From SXRF01 sp038043465 (GTDB lineage: Bacteria > Pseudomonadota > Alphaproteobacteria > Rickettsiales > SXRF01): 46,890 bases of DNA. The DNA lies in NCBI GenBank assembly GCA_038043465.1, contig JBBTBX010000018.1:1-46890 (forward strand), in the 5' to 3' direction. Positions 41,608 to 46,890 of this stretch are shown one piece after another. A program made the position numbers and the translations under genes. A model generated the notes under the pieces. That model saw only the letters and a program-made list of their open reading frames with translations. It did no database searches and was not told where the DNA came from. Every line of letters starts with the position of its first letter. Position 1 is the stretch's first letter.

Positions 41608-42149
41608 TCTTCGATGACAAATGGCTGGAAGATTTTGCTGCAACGTCAGAAATCGTTGGTGGCGAGCAGGTTCTGAACGTTAAGCCGGATAATTTATTGC
41701 CGTTACTCACCTCTTTGCGTGATGACAAGGATATGCTCTTCACCCAGCTTGTTGATATTGCCGGTGTTGATTTTCCTGAGCGTGAGCAGCGTTTTGAAGT
41801 TGTATATCTGCTGCTTAGCCTTAAGAAAAATGAGCGTTTACGCGTGCGGGTTTGCGCTGATGAAAAAACTCCGATTCCTTCTTCTATATCATTATTTTCC
41901 TCAGCCGGATGGTATGAACGGGAAGCGTGGGATATGTATGGTATTCTATTCTCCGATCATCCCGACCTGCGCCGGATACTTACTGACTATGGTTTTGAAG
42001 GTCATCCACAGCGCAAGGATTTCCCGCTGACCGGCTATGTTGAGCTTCGCTACGATGTTGAGCAGAAACGCGTGGTATATGAACCGGTTAAGCTCAACCA
42101 GGCATACCGCAATTTTGATTATTTAAGTCCGTGGGAAGGTCAGTGCTAG
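41604..42149 (+). CDS. nuoC: NADH-quinone oxidoreductase subunit C
   Basis: Peripheral complex I subunit of 181 aa (30-kDa family). Typical pieces: FTQLVDIAGVDFPER, RFEVVYLLLSL, WYEREAWDMYGILFSDHPDLRRILTDYGFEGHP (read in pieces), RKDFPLTGYVELRYD, ending NFDYLSPWEG. It starts by ATGA overlap with the phosphatase gene. It is separate from nuoD, unlike the fused NuoCD of enterobacteria. Confidence 0.95.
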   Translation: MIFDDKWLEDFAATSEIVGGEQVLNVKPDNLLPLLTSLRDDKDMLFTQLVDIAGVDFPEREQRFEVVYLLLSLKKNERLRVRVCADEKTPIPSSISLFSSAGWYEREAWDMYGILFSDHPDLRRILTDYGFEGHPQRKDFPLTGYVELRYDVEQKRVVYEPVKLNQAYRNFDYLSPWEGQC

Positions 42150-42171
42150 TGGCTAGTGTTAGTGATTAGTG
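42142..42171. repeat. Heptamer repeat after nuoC
   Basis: TAG triplets at 6-7-base spacing (CTAGTGG, CTAGTGT, TAGTGAT, TAGTG). It starts within the last nuoC codons and runs to the start of the GNAT gene. Confidence 0.65.
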
Positions 42172-42186
42172 AAAAGAAAGCAAAAA

Positions 42187-42717
42187 ATGTCAGGAAAAAA
42201 AACACCATCCACCATCCACCGTCCATCATTCACCATAAGACCTGCCCGCCTCGAAGATTTTGAGGAGATATACGATATTTTCTGCGACGTGCTGAATGAA
42301 GGAAAAACTTATTCATACACTCTGGCGGAGATGACACCTGAAAGATCTCTGGCTTATTGGATTTCAGCCAAGGGAACGCATTGTATGGTTGCCGATATTG
42401 ACGGAAAAGTGGCGGGGGTCGTGGCTGTCCGCCCGCATCGAACGGGCAGGGCGCACCATGTCGCTAATGCTTCTTTTATTGTGCATCCCGATTACAGAAG
42501 GCTGGGAATTGCGCGCGCGCTTGGTGAAGCCGCGCTTAAATACGCAAAAAAACATGGCTATAAAGCCATGCAGTTTAATTTTGTGGTCAGTGTTAATAAA
42601 ATAGCTGTTGAGCTTTGGCAATCTCTTGGTTTCAAGATAGTCGGAACCTTGCCAAAAGGCTTTGACCATGCCAGTAAAGGTCTGGTTGATGTTTATATAA
42701 TGCACAGGTTTTTGTAG
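42187..42717 (+). CDS. GNAT family N-acetyltransferase
   Basis: A 176-aa acetyltransferase. The acetyl-CoA loop is VHPDYRRLGIARALGEAAL, preceded by MVADIDGKVAGVVAVRP and followed by the NKIAVELWQSLGFKIVGTLP strand-helix. FTIRPARLEDFEEIYDIF opens the fold. The substrate is unknown. The 5' end (TPSTIHRPSFTIR) is encoded by CACCATC-type heptamers at 42203-42237. A GTG at 42169 is an in-frame alternative. It lies between nuoC and nuoD with three further accessory genes. Confidence 0.82.
   Translation: MSGKKTPSTIHRPSFTIRPARLEDFEEIYDIFCDVLNEGKTYSYTLAEMTPERSLAYWISAKGTHCMVADIDGKVAGVVAVRPHRTGRAHHVANASFIVHPDYRRLGIARALGEAALKYAKKHGYKAMQFNFVVSVNKIAVELWQSLGFKIVGTLPKGFDHASKGLVDVYIMHRFL
42203..42237. repeat. 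Heptamer repeat inside GNAT 5' end
   Basis: CACCATC, CACCATC, CACCGTC, CATCATT, CACCATA: five 7-base units, translated in frame near the N-terminus. Confidence 0.7.
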
Positions 42718-42724
42718 GGAATAT

Positions 42725-42979
42725 ATGCCAGAAATTAGCCGATTTTTTGGTATAATTATTTGTATGTTTGCAAATGAACATGCACCAGCGCATTTTCATG
42801 CTTATTATCAAGATTTTGAAATTGCAGTTGAAATAGAAACTGGTATTGTAGATGGACGTTTTCCGCCTAGTCAATTACGTTCGGTGCTTGATTGGCTTGA
42901 GCTGCATCGTGATGAATTGATGGAAAACTGGAATATTGCGGTTGGGCATGGTATATTGAATAAAATTAAACCGTTATAA
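42725..42979 (+). CDS. DUF4160 domain protein
   Basis: An 84-aa protein matching DUF4160: MPEISRFFGIIICMFANEHAPAHFHAYYQ, shown here in pieces (PEISRFFG, EHAPAHFHAYY), ending with ELHRDELMENWN. The His-rich APAHFHA segment is the family hallmark. It directly precedes a DUF2442 gene, and this pairing is common in bacterial genomes, often near toxin-antitoxin or defence loci. Molecular function is not established. Ribosome-binding site GGGA lies upstream. Confidence 0.82.
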   Translation: MPEISRFFGIIICMFANEHAPAHFHAYYQDFEIAVEIETGIVDGRFPPSQLRSVLDWLELHRDELMENWNIAVGHGILNKIKPL

Positions 42980-42991
42980 TAGGGGATTATT

Positions 42992-43255
42992 ATGGCTAAT
43001 TATGCAAAGTTAATTGAAGCATCCTATGCAGGGGATTATAGCGTTAATCTATGTTTTTCTGATGGGGTATGCGGCATTGTTGATTTAGAAAGTGAGTTAT
43101 GGGGTGAAATGTTTGAACCTTTGAAGGATAAAAAACTTTTTGCACAAGCTCGTATTTCTCCAGAAATACCAGTATTAATTTGGCCAAATGGAGCAGATTT
43201 TGCCCCAGAATTTTTATATGAACGTGCTAAGCAAGCTGCTAATAATAGCCATTAG
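42992..43255 (+). CDS. DUF2442 domain protein
   Basis: An 87-aa protein of the DUF2442 family: NLCFSDGVCGIVDLESEL, LFAQARISPEIPVLIWPNGADFAPEFLYE in pieces, typical of the 'DGxxGxVDL...WPNGADxxPE' pattern. It follows the DUF4160 gene by 12 bases, with GGGGA upstream. A partner role to DUF4160 is inferred from co-occurrence. Confidence 0.82.
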   Translation: MANYAKLIEASYAGDYSVNLCFSDGVCGIVDLESELWGEMFEPLKDKKLFAQARISPEIPVLIWPNGADFAPEFLYERAKQAANNSH

Positions 43256-43263
43256 AGAAATTT

Positions 43264-44004
43264 ATGCGTGAAGAAGAATACAGAAAATGGTTTGAGCAAA
43301 ATGCGCCTAATGTAAAAAACCCAAGAATTACTGAATTACGAAAAATAGAATCTCACTATGGAAATATTGATGAGCATTTTGCAAATGGAACTTATCAAGG
43401 AATAATAGATTCTTTACAATACTCAATGAAAGACAAAAGAGAAAATAAACCTAACCCTTCAAAAATCATAATGGGTGATAATGTTGATTTGCGAGAAAAT
43501 CTTGCCACATATAAAGCTGCTGCTATGCGCTATCAAGAATTTCTTAATGATTGCGAATTTCAACCTGACTCTTTGGAAACCCAAGGCACTATATCTAATA
43601 GCGATATTGCCTCCAATGAAGAAACTCAAAAACAGAGATTGTCTATTGAGCGAGATATGCAGGTTGCATTGCGGAGGAATATAAAAAGTCTTGAGCCATC
43701 ACTTAAAGATTTTGATGGCGGAAAGGAATTGGTAGTTGATTCTGGTCGTATAGATATTACTTGTGAAGATAATGATGGTTATATCGTTGTGATTGAGCTT
43801 AAAGCTGGCAAAGCACCAGAAAGTTCAATCGCTCAGATACTGGGGTATATGGGAGATTTGGCAAAAGCAGAGAATAGGTCTCTAGTTAGAGGAATTTTAG
43901 TAGCACATGACTTTAGCAACCGCACGAAATCTGCTGCTAGTGTAGTGCCTACGTTAAAGCTAATGAAATACTCTATAGAGTTTAAGTTTACGGCAGAAGA
44001 ATAG
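43264..44004 (+). CDS. NucS/DUF91-like PD-(D/E)XK nuclease domain protein
   Basis: A 246-aa protein. The C-terminal half (about 135-235) looks like the NucS/DUF91 nuclease: VVDSGRIDITCEDNDGY, VVIELKAGKAPESSIAQI, LGYMGDLA, with an ExK pair at Glu178 and Lys180 and the Asp near 163. The N-terminal 120 residues are helical and unassigned. It follows the DUF2442 gene by eight bases. The three-gene set (DUF4160, DUF2442, nuclease) inside the nuo cluster could be a small defence-like cassette; this is inference. Confidence 0.72.
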   Translation: MREEEYRKWFEQNAPNVKNPRITELRKIESHYGNIDEHFANGTYQGIIDSLQYSMKDKRENKPNPSKIIMGDNVDLRENLATYKAAAMRYQEFLNDCEFQPDSLETQGTISNSDIASNEETQKQRLSIERDMQVALRRNIKSLEPSLKDFDGGKELVVDSGRIDITCEDNDGYIVVIELKAGKAPESSIAQILGYMGDLAKAENRSLVRGILVAHDFSNRTKSAASVVPTLKLMKYSIEFKFTAEE

Positions 44005-44043
44005 CAATTATCTTGAAAAGACAACATAAACTTAATAGACTTA

Positions 44044-44076
44044 CAACTAACAACCAGTAACTAGCAACTAATAATA
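44044..44076. repeat. Heptamer repeat upstream of nuoD
   Basis: CAACTAA, CAACCAG, TAACTAG, CAACTAA at 7-base spacing, ending three bases before the nuoD start. Confidence 0.7.
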
Positions 44077-44078
44077 AA

Positions 44079-45260
44079 ATGACCCAAGAAACCACCAAAA
44101 CAACCACTACCATCAATTTCGGGCCGCAGCATCCAGCGGCGCATGGGGTTTTGCGCCTTGTTCTAGAGATGGACGGCGAGGTGATTGAGCGTGCTGATCC
44201 GCATATCGGGCTTCTGCATCGCGGCACGGAAAAACTAATTGAGCATAAAACCTATCTACAGGCACTGCCGTATTTTGACCGCCTTGATTATGTGTCGCCG
44301 ATGGCGCAAGAACATTGTTATTCTCTGGCTGTAGAAAAATTGCTTGGTTGTGAAGTGCCACTACGCGCACAATATATCCGGGTGATGTTTTGTGAGCTCA
44401 CCCGCATCTTAAACCATATTCTTAATGTCACGACGCAAGCCCTTGATATTGGAGCAATGACACCCCTGTTATGGCTATTTGAGGAGCGGGAAAAAATATT
44501 GGAATTTTATGAGAGGGCATCAGGTGCTCGTTTCCATTCTGCATACATAAGGCCAGGTGGTGTGCATCAGGATATTCCAAAAGGACTGAACGAAGATGTG
44601 CTGAAATTCGTAGAAGGCTTTACCAAATATATTGACGATGTCGATAATCTCTTAAGCGAAAACCGTATTTTTAAACAGCGTTTGGTTGATATTGGCGTGG
44701 TTTCTGCCAAGCAGGCGCAGGATTGGGGATTTTCAGGGGCGATGCTGCGCGGTTCGGGTGTGGCTTGGGATTTGCGTAAATCTCAACCTTATGATTGTTA
44801 CTCGCAGCTTGATTTCGATATTCCTATCGGTAAAAATGGTGATTGTTATGATCGTTATCTGGTGCGTATGGAAGAAATGCGCCAGTCGTTGCGAATTATC
44901 AAGCAGTGCGTTGAAAAAATGCCGGAAGGCCCTGTAGTGACCGGAGACCCTAAGATTGCTCCGCCGAAACGTGCTCTTATGAAGCAATCTATGGAAGCTT
45001 TAATTCATCATTTCAAGCTATATAGTGAAGGTTATCATGTTCCGGTCGGCGAAACCTACACTGCGGTGGAAGCTCCAAAAGGCGAGTTTGGCGTATATTT
45101 AGTTGCAGATGGAACAAATAAGCCTTATCGTTGTAAGATAAAAGCCCCGGGATTTGCCCATCTGCAGGCTCTTGAATTTATGAGCAAAGGGCACATGCTG
45201 GCGGATGTGGTGGCAATTATTGGTACAATGGATGTTGTGTTTGGCGAGATTGACCGATGA
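44079..45260 (+). CDS. nuoD: NADH-quinone oxidoreductase subunit D
   Basis: The 49-kDa family subunit of complex I, 393 aa, forming the quinone pocket with NuoB. The N-terminus has the hallmark FGPQHPAAHGVLR; then ADPHIGLLHRGTEKL, YFDRLDYVSPM, ELTRILNHIL; the C-terminus has FAHLQALEFMSKGHMLADVVAIIG in pieces and ends FGEIDR, as is typical. Its first residues (TQETTKTTTTI) are low complexity. ATGA overlap with the secreted-protein gene downstream. Confidence 0.95.
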   Translation: MTQETTKTTTTINFGPQHPAAHGVLRLVLEMDGEVIERADPHIGLLHRGTEKLIEHKTYLQALPYFDRLDYVSPMAQEHCYSLAVEKLLGCEVPLRAQYIRVMFCELTRILNHILNVTTQALDIGAMTPLLWLFEEREKILEFYERASGARFHSAYIRPGGVHQDIPKGLNEDVLKFVEGFTKYIDDVDNLLSENRIFKQRLVDIGVVSAKQAQDWGFSGAMLRGSGVAWDLRKSQPYDCYSQLDFDIPIGKNGDCYDRYLVRMEEMRQSLRIIKQCVEKMPEGPVVTGDPKIAPPKRALMKQSMEALIHHFKLYSEGYHVPVGETYTAVEAPKGEFGVYLVADGTNKPYRCKIKAPGFAHLQALEFMSKGHMLADVVAIIGTMDVVFGEIDR

Positions 45261-45889
45261 AAATGCTTTTTTCAGTTTTTCTTCTATTATTCAGTATACT
45301 GCCTTTATTTTCTGTGAATGCGCAGGTTGTAAGGTCTGCACAAACAGAGCAAGTGGCAATTGAAAGCAAACCTACCAGCAGTCGTGATGTATTTCCTACG
45401 TTGCCGCCATCGGCATTTTGCAAAAAAGAAGATCTGATAGGTATATGGAAGCTAGTGATGCTCTATGAGGTTCCTTCCGGCAGAGAGATAGAAATTTATA
45501 CACAAAGACCATTGCAATATTATGTTTTTGAAGCTGATTCGCGCTATGGTGAATATGTAAGCATATTAAGTGCGGCAACTTTGAAGGAAGTGCATGATAG
45601 CGTCATGAAAGGGCAAAGACAAATATTGCAATATTCACTTAATAAAAGCGGGATGGTATTTTTTTATAAGGATGGTACTGCTGTTGACAGCCTTGCCTGT
45701 TTTATTGTAGCGAAGACCAACCCTCCCTTCGCCAAAGGGCAGTTGCTGCTGATGCCGTCGGAAAAATCGGCAAGGGGCAGGCTGGTAAAAATTTATCAGA
45801 AAAGGTTTATGGAGTTGGAAATTCCCCCTGCAGTTGTATTTAAAAGCGATGATGATTCAGACGAACTGTTAAAGGAGCAGTTAAAATGA
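45257..45889 (+). CDS. Secreted protein of unknown function between nuoD and nuoE
   Basis: A 210-aa protein with a signal peptide (MKMLFSVFLLLFSILPLF, cleavage after VNA at about 21-23). The mature part contains LIGIWKLVMLYEVPSGRE, which recalls the GxWxL start of lipocalin-like barrels, followed by beta-rich sequence and one cysteine-containing segment. No enzyme motif is seen. It overlaps nuoD by ATGA and precedes nuoE by about 40 bases, so it is co-expressed with complex I. Export to the periplasm is likely; function unknown. Confidence 0.65.
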   Translation: MKMLFSVFLLLFSILPLFSVNAQVVRSAQTEQVAIESKPTSSRDVFPTLPPSAFCKKEDLIGIWKLVMLYEVPSGREIEIYTQRPLQYYVFEADSRYGEYVSILSAATLKEVHDSVMKGQRQILQYSLNKSGMVFFYKDGTAVDSLACFIVAKTNPPFAKGQLLLMPSEKSARGRLVKIYQKRFMELEIPPAVVFKSDDDSDELLKEQLK

Positions 45890-45929
45890 TAACCAAAAGT
45901 GCGACAAGAAGAATAGTAGAATTAAAATT

Positions 45930-46526
45930 ATGAGCAATAAATATCACTACCATCCGGAATTAGAGCCGGAAAGCTTTGTGTTTACTCCTGAAAACCTGCA
46001 AGAGGCAGGTGTCATAATTTCCAGATATCCGCAGGGAAGGCAGCAAAGCGCGGTTATGCCGCTTCTTGCCCTTGCCCAGAAGCAAAATAATAACTGGCTG
46101 CCGAAAATAGCAATGGATTATGTGGCAAATATGCTGGGAATGCCACCAGTCAAAGTCTATGAAGTTGCCAGTTTTTATACAATGTATAATTTGCAGCCGG
46201 TAGGTAAGCATTTTGTGCAGGTATGTACCACAACACCATGCTGGCTGAAAGGTTCAGATAAAATAGTTGAAGCCTGCGAAAACCGCCTTGGTGTAAAAAT
46301 CGGCGAAACAACAGACGATGGGCAGTTCACATTACGTGAAGTGGAATGTCTTGGCGCATGCGTGAATGCGCCTATGTGTCAGGTAACTAGCTTTGGTGGT
46401 GATGATAATTATTATGAGGATCTGACTCCTGATTCAGTTATAAAAATAATTGATTCTCTGATGAGTGGTGAAAAACCTAAGGTTGGTCCGCAAAGTGGCA
46501 GGAAATCTAGCGAGCCAAAAGGTTAA
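45930..46526 (+). CDS. nuoE: NADH-quinone oxidoreductase subunit E
   Basis: Peripheral [2Fe-2S] subunit of the NADH module, 198 aa. The cluster ligands lie in CTTTPC and CLGACVNAPMC; VYEVASFYTMYNLQPVGK precedes them. The C-terminal tail (KPKVGPQSGRKSSEPKG) is basic and typical of alphaproteobacterial NuoE. nuoF is not present to the right; a different frame begins directly at the stop. Confidence 0.95.
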   Translation: MSNKYHYHPELEPESFVFTPENLQEAGVIISRYPQGRQQSAVMPLLALAQKQNNNWLPKIAMDYVANMLGMPPVKVYEVASFYTMYNLQPVGKHFVQVCTTTPCWLKGSDKIVEACENRLGVKIGETTDDGQFTLREVECLGACVNAPMCQVTSFGGDDNYYEDLTPDSVIKIIDSLMSGEKPKVGPQSGRKSSEPKG

Positions 46527-46853
46527 ATGCCCTCAATGGGTAAATTAAGCAATAAAATGACGAAAAACCATTGGTTATTGCTTGAATATTGTTCGTTATT
46601 TTTATTACTGCCAGTTCTTCTTTCCGTTTTGAAGGTAGGAGGAGCAATTTATTTTATAATGTGGTTGGTAACTTCTATCTGCATATTTGCTTCATACAGG
46701 TATCATGCGTATAAATTTGGGGCAGACTAGAATATCAAGGCACTTAATAATGAATCACTTAGAGTGATTTTCATTCGATTTTTCCCATTGGCAGCGGTTC
46801 TTGCAATATTTACTTATATCAATGTTCCAGAGCGGTCCCCAGTTCTAGACTGA
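46527..46853 (+). pseudogene. Broken CPBP-like membrane protease gene
   Basis: The first frame (67 codons) encodes two hydrophobic helices (WLLLEYCSLFLLLPVLLSV and FIMWLVTSICIFASYRYH) and ends at an amber codon at 46728-46730. In the same frame the sequence continues with SLRVIFIRFFPLAAVLAIFTYINVPERS, then a TGA at 46851-46853. The order (two helices, an 'LRxxxxRF' segment, a third helix, 'PER') resembles the N-terminal part of CPBP/CAAX-type proteases. The amber codon and early end suggest decay; a short functional membrane protein of 67 aa is the alternative. Confidence 0.45.
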
Positions 46854-46890
46854 AGTGCAACACTTGCTGTAAGGCTGTGTTGCTATGGAA
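46845..46890. other. Possible mobile-element end at window edge
   Basis: The sequence changes from the CPBP-like frame to CTGAAGTGCAACACTTGC...GTGTTGC, with a gcaacac/gtgttgc inverted pair. This could be the terminal repeat of an insertion sequence, but the window ends before any transposase frame can be read. Confidence 0.3.

Noticed and set aside
42725..44004. Flanking direct repeats marking the accessory block in the nuo cluster
   Set aside because: I compared the two ends by eye and found no duplication like those around the arn insertions.
39851..44076. CRISPR or VNTR loci in the nuo spacers
   Set aside because: 7-base units without unique spacers, each tract only 4-5 units; described as heptamer repeats instead.
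1..46890. tRNA, rRNA or riboswitch
   Set aside because: No cloverleaf-like or known riboswitch pattern was recognised in any intergenic region; a covariance-model search would be needed to exclude them.

Overview
The window reads as a chromosome segment of an AT-rich alphaproteobacterium, probably from a host-associated or Rickettsiales/Holosporales-like lineage. The evidence is a FAD-dependent thymidylate synthase (ThyX), a COQ9-family protein, CckA-type phosphorelay proteins, an early nuo cluster, and palindromic or REP-like repeats that invade intergenic spacers and, in two places, reading frames. No rRNA, tRNA or CRISPR array was seen. Lineage assignment is inference.

Layout. 1-1663: repeat-rich left edge, then a HAD phosphatase and a phosphoribosyltransferase on the minus strand. 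1966-6121: a secreted protein, a small unknown protein, thyX, and a coupled two-gene operon of unknown function. 6139-12419 (minus): operon uvrA-recO-parC, with recO carrying an in-frame DUF559 endonuclease domain between REP-like repeats. 12715-13644: a soluble M48-like metalloprotease behind a strong sigma70 promoter. 13657-16375 (minus): a membrane PAS protein followed by a CckA-like kinase, apparently CckA split in two with a palindrome between. 16447-18306 (minus): fliR-flhB. 18635-19675: EAL protein. 19676-24813 (minus): arnT-arnB-arnC-arnA (decarboxylase half only), for L-Ara4N modification of lipid A. 25137-26594: AlbA_2/HATPase regulator-like gene inside a segment flanked by a 25-bp direct repeat. 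26628-30210 (minus): CorC-like protein, small DUF protein, PBP1A. 30220-30749: antitoxin plus internally deleted toxin. 31057-32716 (minus): aroK-aroB. 32920-33894: xerD/C. 34120-38211: a histidine-kinase-like protein lacking the phospho-acceptor His, COQ9, and an intact PAS kinase. 38533-39847 (minus): queG-grxC. 39968-46526: nuoA-B-C-D-E with accessory genes between the subunits. The right edge holds a broken CPBP-like gene and possibly the start of a mobile element.

How it fits together. The CorC-like gene, small DUF protein and PBP1A overlap by 4 bp each. PBP1A and arnT can be rejoined with overlapping stop and start codons if the 25-bp-flanked segment is removed. This suggests an ancestral envelope operon CorC-DUF-PBP1A-arnTBCA, later interrupted twice by segments that duplicated 25-30 bp of target. 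The same genome segment shows REP-like elements inside recO, a palindrome-derived peptide inside arnT, paired 144-bp MITE-like elements, and 7-bp degenerate tandem repeats at nearly every junction of the nuo region. The most notable observations are therefore about how insertions enter tightly packed operons without destroying genes.
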